Source of the DNA: Planctomycetaceae bacterium
Lineage (GTDB): Bacteria > Planctomycetota > Planctomycetia > Planctomycetales > Planctomycetaceae
Direction: 5' to 3'
Assembly: GCA_021732995.1 (NCBI GenBank)
Contig: JAKFWA010000086.1
Location: 62,001 to 126,000, forward strand
Length of the DNA: 64,000 nucleotides
Shown here: positions 25,527 to 34,305 of the stretch, in pieces
Numbering within the stretch: the first letter of the stretch is position 1
Layout: each line of letters opens with the position of its first letter
The notes under the pieces: generated by a model
The model's database searches: none
What the model was told of the DNA's origin: nothing
Seen by the model: the letters and a program-made list of their open reading frames with translations, nothing else
Program-made: the position numbers and the translations under genes

Positions 25527-27950
25527 TCAGCGCACAAGCTGGAATTCGGGCAGCATGACGACGACCCAGAGAGCGTCCTCGATGCCTTGGGTTGTGAGCT
25601 TGTCGCCGAAGGACTCCAGCAGAACCTTTCGTTCAGACGGTGTGGGTTCACGGCTGATAGCGAACTGAAACAGCCAATGCACGAAGTCTGCCGGTGACTC
25701 TGAGTGAGTTGCTGCCAGCTTCTGTGCACCGCGACTCAGCACGTCCGCGAGAACCTGACCGTTTGATAGATCAATCGCTTCCAGCGTGGAGAGTTCGTCT
25801 GGTCGGACGGTGACAATCTGGTCGCGATTCGGTCGACCGAGCGAGCGCATCAGGAAGTCGCTTTTCACCAGCGAGGCGCGCACCATCAAGCTGGCGGCAG
25901 AGGCTCCCTGATGAAGGCTGGTGGCAATACGCCCGCTCGTTTGCCCGGACCAGATCTCCTGGTTGGAAACGACTTTAGCAGGTTTCCAGTCCGTGGGTTC
26001 GGTCTTGAAGCGGCCGTTGCCCTGCGGCTCGGTGCGAGTCCATTCCCAAGTCGCGTCCGTCGCAATCGGCTCGATCGCTCCATCGGCTTGCGCGAGATGT
26101 GCTTCAAAGAACAGGCCCGCTGGATTCGGACCGCTTCCGCCATTCTTGGCGACAATCAGAAACTCGTTGGCCCCGCTCTTCAGCCGATTGGTCAGGGGGA
26201 CGGCATCAGGATTGTCCCACGCGGAACCATCCTGAGCACGCTGTCCGTTGACGTACAGCACATAACTGTTGTCGCAAGTAGCGACGCCGATGGCCTGCGG
26301 CGGCAACTGCTTCACCGTGAACTTTTTGCGGAAGACGATCGTCTCGTTGGCTGGCACCTGACCAATCTCGGCGTACGCCCAGATCCACTTGCCGTTGAGC
26401 TTCACCGGATCGGAAGTTGCGGTTCGAGCTTTCCCACGCAGCACGGGCGCGTCGATCCGTGCGGGCGCGCTGCCAGTCAGTTGCCAGACGGAATCCATGA
26501 ACTGTTCGGCGGTGAGTCGCTTGGCACGCGGACCTCGGAACACGTAGCCCGCATCGTCGGTTCCACGTTCCACGGTCTGCGTCTGACTCTGGTAGGTTTG
26601 AGATGTCGCGATCAGTGCCAGTGTTTGTTTGAGGTCGTACTTCTGATCAGCGAGATGCACCGCGAGGTAATCGAGCAGGTCCGCGCTCCACGGTTCGGTC
26701 TGCATTGCGTCCGTCGGATGCACAATGCCGCGTCCCATCAGTCGGTGCCACAGGCGATTGACGATCGTGCGAGTGAAGCGACCGTTCTCAGGATGCGTCA
26801 TCAAACCAGCAAGTTGCTTCAGTCGTTCCGACTGCGCGGCCTTCCGATCGACCTGACCTAGTTCCGGAAAGAGCCAGCCCGCTTCGGCCGTCTTTCCAAT
26901 GGGTTTGTCGCACCGATGAATCTCCAGCGGACGAGACGCATAAATCGCGGCAAGGCCGTAAGACTCATCCAGTTTCCAGCGATCGATGAAGCTGTCGTGG
27001 CACGACGCACACTTCAAGTTGATGCCGAGGAACGATTGACTCACGCTCTGTGCAAACTGGATCTCGACTGTTTGCCCGGCACTGACTTCTCCACGCCACT
27101 TGATACCGTCGATGAAACCGCGACTGGCGTCCGATGGCGGAGCGATCAATTCACGCGCCAACTGGTCGTAGGGCATGTTGTTGACCAGCGCGGCGTACAA
27201 CCATCCGCTGATCTGCTTACGACCGCCGGTGATGAACCCAGTGCCCGTGTAGTCGTTCCGCAGCAGATCGTTCCAGAACGTGAGCCAGTGCTCCGCGTAA
27301 TCGATGTCACGGGCGAGCAGGCTCTGGACGAGCCGGATTCGTTTGTCGGAGCCAGTGTCTTTGAGGAACGTCTCCAACTCGTCCGGACTGGGCAACAGGC
27401 CAATCAAGTCGAAATAAGCACGCCGCGCGAATGTGGCGTCATCAACTGTTCTGGGCCGAGCGATCTGATGCTTGGCCAGATACGCATCAATCACCCGATC
27501 AACGGGGTTCGTGCGATTGTCGACTGCTGGCGGAAGTTCTGGACGGCGCGGCTTCAATGGCGGTTCGTAGGCACGTTTGCCGAACGTGAAGCCCTCTTCC
27601 CATTTCAGACCTGAGTCCACCCAACGCTTCAAGAGTGCGACCTTCTCAGCGGGTACTCGCGGACCTTCGGGTGGCATGCGAAGATCGGTGTCGTCCGTGG
27701 TCAGCCGCTTGATGAAGTCACTCTCGGAACTCTTGCCGACAGAGATCGCTTTACCGGACTCACCGCCTGCGAGCAGCGACTCCCGGGTGTTGAACGACAG
27801 TCCGCCTTTTTTCGCGTCGCCTGTGTGACACTTCCCGCAATGTTCGCGGAGCACGGGCGCGATGTCGTGCGCAAAGTCAATTTCCGCGGCCGAAGGCGCC
27901 GTTGTCAGAGCTGTGAGCCAGACGAAAAACACTGCGAGCGGCTGTTTCAT
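25527..27950 (-). CDS. planctomycete cytochrome C + DUF1549 + DUF1553 protein with inserted beta-sandwich domain
   Basis: 807 residues from ATG 27950, which gives a proper signal peptide (MKQPLAVFFVWLTALTTAPSAA); the ATG at 28019 would put 23 extra residues before it. A haem-c motif CGKCH (C38, C41, H42) lies in the PSCyt1 domain, ending PPEGPRVPAEKVALLKRWVDSG. DUF1549 follows (about 125-330) with a second CxxCH (CASCH). DUF1553 starts near 395 (RTIVNRLWHRLMGRGIVHP) and finishes at the C-terminus (FVHWLFQFAISREPT). Between about 517 and 650 a galactose-binding-like beta-sandwich (YVLYVNGQRAQDG) interrupts it. These families are abundant in planctomycetes and verrucomicrobia, almost always beside DUF1501, and are thought to act on extracellular polysaccharides; no reaction is established. 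Confidence 0.93.
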   Translation of the reverse strand: MKQPLAVFFVWLTALTTAPSAAEIDFAHDIAPVLREHCGKCHTGDAKKGGLSFNTRESLLAGGESGKAISVGKSSESDFIKRLTTDDTDLRMPPEGPRVPAEKVALLKRWVDSGLKWEEGFTFGKRAYEPPLKPRRPELPPAVDNRTNPVDRVIDAYLAKHQIARPRTVDDATFARRAYFDLIGLLPSPDELETFLKDTGSDKRIRLVQSLLARDIDYAEHWLTFWNDLLRNDYTGTGFITGGRKQISGWLYAALVNNMPYDQLARELIAPPSDASRGFIDGIKWRGEVSAGQTVEIQFAQSVSQSFLGINLKCASCHDSFIDRWKLDESYGLAAIYASRPLEIHRCDKPIGKTAEAGWLFPELGQVDRKAAQSERLKQLAGLMTHPENGRFTRTIVNRLWHRLMGRGIVHPTDAMQTEPWSADLLDYLAVHLADQKYDLKQTLALIATSQTYQSQTQTVERGTDDAGYVFRGPRAKRLTAEQFMDSVWQLTGSAPARIDAPVLRGKARTATSDPVKLNGKWIWAYAEIGQVPANETIVFRKKFTVKQLPPQAIGVATCDNSYVLYVNGQRAQDGSAWDNPDAVPLTNRLKSGANEFLIVAKNGGSGPNPAGLFFEAHLAQADGAIEPIATDATWEWTRTEPQGNGRFKTEPTDWKPAKVVSNQEIWSGQTSGRIATSLHQGASAASLMVRASLVKSDFLMRSLGRPNRDQIVTVRPDELSTLEAIDLSNGQVLADVLSRGAQKLAATHSESPADFVHWLFQFAISREPTPSERKVLLESFGDKLTTQGIEDALWVVVMLPEFQLVR

Positions 27951-28051
27951 GATCTCGAACAGGTCCGGTGGGGTGATCGCGATGCGGCAACGCGCCGGAA
28001 GTTTTGGCGTGTGCACCACGTTTCACAACTCAGCGCGAGCCGCGTCGTTGG

Positions 28052-29473
28052 CTAACTCAGGACGTCGTGCACGACATGCCCGAACACGTCGGTCAAACGG
28101 TAGTTGCGGCCTGAGAAGCGATACGTCAAACGCTCGTGATCGAGGCCCAATGAATGCAGCACCGTGGCATGCAGGTCGTGCATGTGGACCTTGTCGGCGA
28201 TGGCTTTATGGCCGAAGTCGTCGGTCTGCCCGTATTCAATACCGGGCTTGAAGCCACCGCCGGCCATCCACACCGTGAAGCCACCGGTATTGTGATCACG
28301 GCCGGTACCGTTCTTCTCGGCGTAAGGCGTGCGACCAAACTCGCCGCCCCACCAGACGATGGTGTCTTCCAACAGGCCACGTTGCTTGAGGTCGGTCAGC
28401 AGACCTGAGATCGGAAGATCAACCGCTTTAGCGTGCTCACCATGCTTCGGCAGGTTGGAGTGCTGATCCCACGCCGGATTGGCGCTGTTGTCGCCGTAGG
28501 TCACCTGGATGTAGCGCACTCCGGCCTCGCACAAGCGACGTGCCATCAAACACTGGCGACCGAAGTTGTCCGTTGGCTTCTCACCGATGCCGTAGAGCGC
28601 CTGAGTTTCGGCGGACTCTTTAGAGAGATCCAGCACGTCCGGCGCGTGCATCTGCATGCGCCAAGCGAGTTCATACGAATTGATGACCGCTTCCAGTTCA
28701 CTGTCACCGGTCGCCTGCTTGAGTTGTTCGGCGTTGAGTTGTTGCAGCAAGTCAAACTGTTCTCGCTGATCTGCCGCGGACAGGTGCGGGTTCTTAAGGT
28801 TCCGAATGCGAGCCTCAGTCGCCGGACCGCCGGCTTTGCCGAGGGCCGTTCCCTGATAGATGGCAGGCAAGAACGCATTGCCATAGTTGCGCGGTCCACC
28901 GTTGCCTGCGGATGCTCCAATCGAAATGAAACCAGGCAGGTTCTCGTTTTCGGAACCGAGTCCGTAGATCACCCACGACCCGATCGACGGGCGAATGAAC
29001 TGAGTCGAGCCACAGTGCAGGAACAGCGTTGCGGGGCCGTGGGCGATGCCTTCGGTGTGCATCGAATGAATGAAGCACATGTCGTCGACGTGCTTGTTCA
29101 TTTCAGGGAACAGGTCAGATCCCCAGCGACCGCATTCGCCGTGTTGAGCGAACTTCCACAACGGCTTCATGACTCGATGCGGCGAACCCTTCTTCTGGCC
29201 GGAGTTGGCGATCATGCGCCCGTCTTCGAAGGACAGGGCCTTGCCGTCGTTCTCAGCCAATAGAGGCTTGTAATCAAATGAGTCTACGTGAGACACGCCG
29301 CCTTGCATGAACAGAAAGATGACTCGTTTGGCGCGCGGCTGATGATGCGTTGTCAGGCTCGTCAGCGGGTTCAAACCTGCCTGCGACGTATTGCCCAGCA
29401 ATCCTGTCATCGCCAGCGAACCAAAGCCGCAGGCGGATGATTTCAGCCACGCCCGCCTAGTCACATCCATCAT
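28052..29473 (-). CDS. Tat-exported DUF1501 (sulfatase-like fold) protein
   Basis: About 473 residues. The twin-arginine signal TRRAWLKSSACGFGSLAMTG leads the protein. DUF1501 features follow: RVIFLFMQGGVSHVDSFDYKP, CGRWGSDLFPEM, FIHSMHTEGIAHGPATL, IGSWVIYGLGSENENLPGFIS, ARRLCEAGVRYIQVTYG, WDQHSNL and WWGGEFGRTPYAEKNGTGRDHNTGGFTVWMAGGG. The His/Asp pattern follows the alkaline-phosphatase/sulfatase superfamily. I use the ATG at 29473, since GGAG lies 8 nt upstream, rather than 29494. Its stop is about 100 bp upstream of the DUF1549/DUF1553 start, so the two form the usual planctomycete pair with this gene first. Confidence 0.93.
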   Translation of the reverse strand: MMDVTRRAWLKSSACGFGSLAMTGLLGNTSQAGLNPLTSLTTHHQPRAKRVIFLFMQGGVSHVDSFDYKPLLAENDGKALSFEDGRMIANSGQKKGSPHRVMKPLWKFAQHGECGRWGSDLFPEMNKHVDDMCFIHSMHTEGIAHGPATLFLHCGSTQFIRPSIGSWVIYGLGSENENLPGFISIGASAGNGGPRNYGNAFLPAIYQGTALGKAGGPATEARIRNLKNPHLSAADQREQFDLLQQLNAEQLKQATGDSELEAVINSYELAWRMQMHAPDVLDLSKESAETQALYGIGEKPTDNFGRQCLMARRLCEAGVRYIQVTYGDNSANPAWDQHSNLPKHGEHAKAVDLPISGLLTDLKQRGLLEDTIVWWGGEFGRTPYAEKNGTGRDHNTGGFTVWMAGGGFKPGIEYGQTDDFGHKAIADKVHMHDLHATVLHSLGLDHERLTYRFSGRNYRLTDVFGHVVHDVLS

Positions 29474-29807
29474 CGTCAGATCTCCGACCAGCACGGATTA
29501 CGTTTCAGCCGCGACGCAGGTCGCCAGTAGAGCGCCTAACCAATCCGAGCGCCACACTATGAACGAGGCGACGATGTGAGTGAAGACTGAGCGCATAGAT
29601 AACTTCGTCGACTCACAAATCTCTTCGTCTGCAGCGATCGTGCCGGACACCGCCGCAGTTTGTGTGACTTGAGGGGATTCTGACCCGCACGCTGGATTTC
29701 CCGGCGACAAGCGCTCGCTAGACTGGCGTCGCTCGATATCTGCAGCTTCCAAGGCGTCAGCAGCCAGAACCGGTTGCAGCGGCGTCCCTCTCGTCGAGGT
29801 TCCAGTT
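29474..29807. other. divergent intergenic region
   Basis: About 330 bp upstream of both the DUF1501 gene (-) and the PBP-like fusion gene (+). No RNA, hairpin or supported small ORF seen. Confidence 0.4.
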
Positions 29808-31895
29808 ATGCCAGTTGTAATGAAAAGTCTGCCACTCAAGTCTGCGATTGAGGCGTCGAGATTGAACAAGTGGGCGCATCGGATTGTGGCTCTGATTGTG
29901 CTGAGCTTGGCCGGCGCGGCGAACGGTGCTCAGGAAGATTCGTTGGCCAGCAAGCTGACGCCGCTGATCGAGCGCCACGCGGGCGATGTCTCGGTGGCTG
30001 TGAAGCACTTCGAGAGCGGTACTCACTTTGAGCATCGAGCTGACGAAGCGATGCCGACGGCCAGCCTCATTAAAGTCGCCGTGATGGCCGAAGCGTACGC
30101 TCAAGCTGAGGCCAAGCAGATCGATCTCAACAAACAGCTCACTTTGAAAGCGGATGACAAAGTTCAGGGGTCGGGAATTCTGACTCCCCATTTTTCGGCG
30201 GGCGTGAGCCTGTCGTTGCGCGACGCGGTGCGGTTGATGATTGCTTATTCAGACAACACCGCGACGAATCTGGTCGTCGACGAAATCGGGCTGAAGTCGA
30301 TCTCAGCGCGGATGGAAACGCTGGGCCTGCCGGACACTCGACTGCATGCGAAGGTGTTTCGCGGAGATACCTCGATCGCTCCTGAACGCAGCAAGAAGTA
30401 CGGGCTGGGCAGTACGACCGCGGCGCAAACGCTCAAGCTGCTTGAACTGATGCAGCGCGGCGAACTGGTTTCCAAGGATGCCAGCGCCGCGATGCTCGAG
30501 CATCTGCGAGCTTGCCAGGACCGCAGCATGCTACCGCGCTACCTGCCAGAGTCCGTGAAGATTGCTCACAAGACAGGAACCGTCAGCGCCGTGCGCTGTG
30601 ACGCGGGATTGATTGAAACGGGATCGGGAACAATCGCGATCTGCGTGCTGACGAACAACAACCAGGACAAGCGCTGGACCGACGAGAACGCTGCCAGTGT
30701 GCTCATCGGCAAGATTGCCCGCGAAGTGTTCTTCCATTTTCACGAGGACTGGAAGGAACCAGTCGGATCTCCGGCCGAGCCCCTGAAGGTCGGTGCGAGT
30801 GGCGAACTGGTCGAGGCGTTGCAGCGCACGCTGAATTCCAAGTTGAAGCCGTCGCCGGAACTCGGAGTGGATGGCGAATTCGGTAGCGTCACTCAAGCAG
30901 CAGTGCTGAGGTTCCAAAAGGACAGCAAGTTGACCGCGACGGGCATCGTGGACGAGCCGACCTGGAAGGCGCTCGGACCGCTGCTGACTGAAGCCGCCCC
31001 TGTTGCAGAGCCTGAAACCGTCAACAGCGAGACCCTGTCGAAGCAGCCACAAGACACCCTTGATGGTCAGCCCTTTGTTACCGCGAAGGCGTGGGCTTTG
31101 GCCGATGGTCGCACCGGTCAAATTCTGTGGAGCAATGCCGCTACCGACAGTCTCGAAATGGCCAGCACGACCAAGGTCATGACCGCGTGGCTGGTGTTGA
31201 AGCTCGCTGAGAAAGAACCGGCTGTGCTCGACGAGACGCTCACGTTCTCCAAACGAGCTGATCGAACAGGCGGCACGACGTCGGGTGTTCGCGCCGGTGA
31301 GAAGTTGCCTGTTCGCGAACTGCTGTATGGGTTGATGCTTCCTTCTGGAAATGACGCCGCTGTGGCTCTGGCTGAGCACTTCGGCGGCCGCGTGGCTTTG
31401 AAGGCTCCGGCGAAGAAGAACGGAGCGAAGGTTGATCCTCAGCAGGAGTTCGTGGCAGCGATGAATCAGGCGGCGAGTGAACTCGGCATGCCGGACACTC
31501 GCTTCAAGAATCCGCATGGCTTGCCGGACAGCGGGCATGCGACAACGGCCAAGGATCTGCTGAAGTTGGGCTGGGAAGCGATGCAGATGGCACGCTTTCG
31601 CGAGATCGTGGCGACTCGTCAGCACGGCTGTCAGGTCGTTGGTCCCGGCGGTTATCATCGAAACATCAAGTGGAAGAACACGAACGAACTGCTGGACATT
31701 GAGGGCTACGACGGCGTGAAAACCGGAACGACGGATGCGGCTGGTGCGTGTCTCGTGTCGAAGTCGACTCGCGGTGACAAGTCGCTGATGCTCGTGGTGC
31801 TGGGTTCGTCATCGTCCAAGGCTCGATACGCTGACAGCCGCAATCTCTATCGCTGGGGCTGGCAACAGCAGATGGTGACTAAGCCGGCGCAATAA
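29808..31895 (+). CDS. fusion of class-A beta-lactamase-like domain, peptidoglycan-binding domain and D-Ala-D-Ala carboxypeptidase (S11)
   Basis: 695 residues with an N-terminal membrane/signal segment (RIVALIVLSLAGAANGAQ). Domain 1 (about 45-310) has all three penicillin-recognising motifs in class-A order: SLIK (S86, K89), SDN (148-150) and KTG (255-257). Domain 2 (about 327-392) is a PG_binding_1 repeat (VGASGELVEALQRTLN, then DGEFGSVTQAAVLRFQ). Domain 3 (about 425-690) is a peptidase S11 unit with STTK (S453, K456), SGN (513-515) and KTG (638-640). Two complete serine active sites are therefore joined by a wall-binding module. GAGG lies 8 nt before the ATG. The likely role is periplasmic peptidoglycan trimming, with or without beta-lactam hydrolysis; a general-base Glu of the ExxLN type is not obvious in domain 1. 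Confidence 0.92.
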   Translation: MPVVMKSLPLKSAIEASRLNKWAHRIVALIVLSLAGAANGAQEDSLASKLTPLIERHAGDVSVAVKHFESGTHFEHRADEAMPTASLIKVAVMAEAYAQAEAKQIDLNKQLTLKADDKVQGSGILTPHFSAGVSLSLRDAVRLMIAYSDNTATNLVVDEIGLKSISARMETLGLPDTRLHAKVFRGDTSIAPERSKKYGLGSTTAAQTLKLLELMQRGELVSKDASAAMLEHLRACQDRSMLPRYLPESVKIAHKTGTVSAVRCDAGLIETGSGTIAICVLTNNNQDKRWTDENAASVLIGKIAREVFFHFHEDWKEPVGSPAEPLKVGASGELVEALQRTLNSKLKPSPELGVDGEFGSVTQAAVLRFQKDSKLTATGIVDEPTWKALGPLLTEAAPVAEPETVNSETLSKQPQDTLDGQPFVTAKAWALADGRTGQILWSNAATDSLEMASTTKVMTAWLVLKLAEKEPAVLDETLTFSKRADRTGGTTSGVRAGEKLPVRELLYGLMLPSGNDAAVALAEHFGGRVALKAPAKKNGAKVDPQQEFVAAMNQAASELGMPDTRFKNPHGLPDSGHATTAKDLLKLGWEAMQMARFREIVATRQHGCQVVGPGGYHRNIKWKNTNELLDIEGYDGVKTGTTDAAGACLVSKSTRGDKSLMLVVLGSSSSKARYADSRNLYRWGWQQQMVTKPAQ

Positions 31896-31942
31896 CGCGG
31901 GGCTACGCGTCACAGAAGCCATTTTTCTCGAGGGCTCACTTC

Positions 31943-34222
31943 ATGACTTCGTTGAATCGTCGTGAGTTCATCGCGTCGGCCACTGGAGCGATGGCTCTGG
32001 CAGCCTGTCAGAATTCGTTGGGCGAAGCGCTATCCGACGACGCTGTTCCCGAGTTCGAGCCGATTGCGATTCCGAAATGGGTGCACGAGGTGACGCGAAT
32101 GTCGTTCCTCGCCCCCGACGCCGTGCCGGATGTCGCGAAGATCGGCGTGCAGGTCGTGCATGGGAATTCGGTCTGGCCGTATTTTCCGTTGCGAAAGGAT
32201 GGCGGCAAGCTGACTGACCGTGAGCATGCGGACCTCAAACGCTTTGCGGATGAGACGCATCGGCATGGCATGCGGCTGGTGCTGGGGCTACCGCCGTTTC
32301 CATCAGCCGACTGCATGCGAGCGCATCCCGAATGGCGAATTGCGTCCGACCAAAGTGGCTCGCAGCTCAGGATTGAGCCCGATGAGAAGAATCTTGGAAC
32401 ACGGTTGGCCTGCAATCAGGGGCCGTGGGGTGACTATCTCATTGAACTCTGCGCAGAACTGATGCAGGACTACGGGCTCGACGGTTATTCGTTTGATGGC
32501 AACTATCACCCGCCAATCTGCTACTGCGGGGCGTGCCGCTTGGCTTACCAGCAGGAACGACAGCGTACGTTGCCTGAAAAGGTGAACCTGGATGACATCG
32601 CGTATCGCGAGTATCTGGTCTGGCGCGGTGAGAAGCTGGAGCAGCACTACGCCAGGCTGCAGCGTCGTCTGAAGGGGATCAAGTCCGATGCCGTGGTGAT
32701 GACCTGGACCGTCAACGCCGGACGCTACGGTCACTTTCTGCATTCGCCGCGGGCGATGCCGACTCGCATGAATCTGCTCATCGACCTGCCAATGCAGGAA
32801 TGGTGGCTGGACGAGACCAATATCGGGGCCAGCGTTGCTCCGTCGTTTGGCGCGGAGTATCTGGCCGCGGTGACCGGCTATCGACCCTGCGGGTGTGAGC
32901 CGTATCTCATGTCGCGCGGCAATCCCTACTCGCCCGACAGCTTTCCACCGCACGAGCGCCTGCTGAGGTCGATGCTCGTCCTGACTCATGGTAGCACAAC
33001 CGCTCATTCCGTCGGCTGGCCGGGTGGAGTTGCCGCCGCCGCACCAGTCTTTGCCGAGACGAAACGCCGCGAAGGTTGGCTGACTCATTGCCGCCCGCTG
33101 CCGTGGGCTGCCATTCTGGTGAGTGAGCAGACTCGCCAGTTCTACGCCTATCGCGACATTGCCGATCGGTTCCTGCCGCACGTGTTCGGGGCGTACCGCG
33201 TCGGCTTGGAGGAGCATTGGCCAGTTTCGTTGCTCAATGATTGGGACGTGACTGCGGAGAACTTGGCCAGGTATCGCGTGGTCATCTTGCCAAACGCGGC
33301 GGCATTATCAGATCAGCAAGTCGCAGCGCTGCGCGACTACGTTGCTAGCGGTGGCGGGTTGGTCGCAACGACGGAGACGTCGCTGTGCGATGAACTCGGT
33401 CGACCGCGGCGCGATTTCGCCCTGAGTGATGTCTTCGGAGTTTCGTATCGCGGGCGACCGGCTGATGTCGTCGGCAAACCCGGGGCCGCGGAGATCGATG
33501 CGAACTTTGCGATCGCCCTCGACGACAACTATTGGAAGCAGCGAGTTGGCAGCGCCAGTGTCACATGGGCTCAGCACGAGCTTGTGCAAAGTGATGCTCT
33601 GAACCAACTGGTTCCCGGTCGTCAGGCGCGCTTCAAGGGGCCTCAGGTTTTGGTCAGTGAGCCGAAGGCTGCAACTGAAGTCGCTGTTCGGCTTCTGCCG
33701 GACGGACCGGGCGGAGTTGCTGCGCCGGGCGTCTCATTGCCCGGAGTGATCGTGCGGGAGTTCGGCAAGGGGCGAGTGGTCTACTTTGCAGCGGCGTTTG
33801 ACGCGTCGCTGTGGAACTATGCCTATCCCTACCAGCGACACATCTTCGCTCGTGCGGCTGCTTGGTGTGCGAAGGAGTCGCCATCGATTCGCGTGACCGC
33901 GCCGCGCTGTGTGCAGACGACGTTCTACGATCGCCATCCACCCGCAGCGGAGGGGCGGGCCGAGCAAAAGCAGCTCGTCATTCACTTCTTTAACAACGTT
34001 AACACGACCGCCGCCTTGGGCAATCCGGCTAACGAAGTTCCGCTGCGCGAGGAGTCGATTCCAGTGCACGGTTTGCGGATCTCGTTCTCAGGTAAGACTC
34101 CGTCACGGGTTCATCTGGAGCCTGGTGGAATCTTGCCCAAGGCGACTTCCGCCAACGGCGAAATCGTGATCGATCTGCCGCCGCTCGACGTCCATTACAT
34201 GCTGATCGGTGAGTGGACTTGA
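31943..34222 (+). CDS. Tat-exported glycoside-hydrolase-like protein with beta-galactosidase-trimerisation-like domain
   Basis: 759 residues. A twin-arginine leader (NRREFIASATGAMALAAC) comes first. Residues about 40-380 look like a TIM barrel of the hypothetical glycosyl hydrolase type (GHL6 or alpha-fucosidase-like): FADETHRHGMRLVLGLPPFP, LMQDYGLDGYSFDGNYHPPICYCGACR and CEPYLMSRGNPYSPDSFPP. About 395-620 resemble the GATase-like trimerisation domain of GH42 beta-galactosidases (YRVVILPNAAALSDQQVAALRDYVASGGGLVATTET). The C-terminus is beta-rich (SIPVHGLRISFSG). The cluster PPICYCGACR is cysteine-rich and might bind metal. The substrate is unknown. A short gap separates it from the squalene-cyclase-like gene. 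Confidence 0.8.
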   Translation: MTSLNRREFIASATGAMALAACQNSLGEALSDDAVPEFEPIAIPKWVHEVTRMSFLAPDAVPDVAKIGVQVVHGNSVWPYFPLRKDGGKLTDREHADLKRFADETHRHGMRLVLGLPPFPSADCMRAHPEWRIASDQSGSQLRIEPDEKNLGTRLACNQGPWGDYLIELCAELMQDYGLDGYSFDGNYHPPICYCGACRLAYQQERQRTLPEKVNLDDIAYREYLVWRGEKLEQHYARLQRRLKGIKSDAVVMTWTVNAGRYGHFLHSPRAMPTRMNLLIDLPMQEWWLDETNIGASVAPSFGAEYLAAVTGYRPCGCEPYLMSRGNPYSPDSFPPHERLLRSMLVLTHGSTTAHSVGWPGGVAAAAPVFAETKRREGWLTHCRPLPWAAILVSEQTRQFYAYRDIADRFLPHVFGAYRVGLEEHWPVSLLNDWDVTAENLARYRVVILPNAAALSDQQVAALRDYVASGGGLVATTETSLCDELGRPRRDFALSDVFGVSYRGRPADVVGKPGAAEIDANFAIALDDNYWKQRVGSASVTWAQHELVQSDALNQLVPGRQARFKGPQVLVSEPKAATEVAVRLLPDGPGGVAAPGVSLPGVIVREFGKGRVVYFAAAFDASLWNYAYPYQRHIFARAAAWCAKESPSIRVTAPRCVQTTFYDRHPPAAEGRAEQKQLVIHFFNNVNTTAALGNPANEVPLREESIPVHGLRISFSGKTPSRVHLEPGGILPKATSANGEIVIDLPPLDVHYMLIGEWT

Positions 34223-34305
34223 AGTTGTGATGTCGGCTTGTTTCTCTGTGGTTGAGTAGTGGTAAAGATCCAGGCCGCTCTGCGTTGGTCATTCAGGAGA
34301 TCAGG

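Noticed and set aside
30531-31658. 375-codon minus-strand ORF
   Set aside because: Antisense to the PBP-like fusion, whose active-site motifs are unambiguous.
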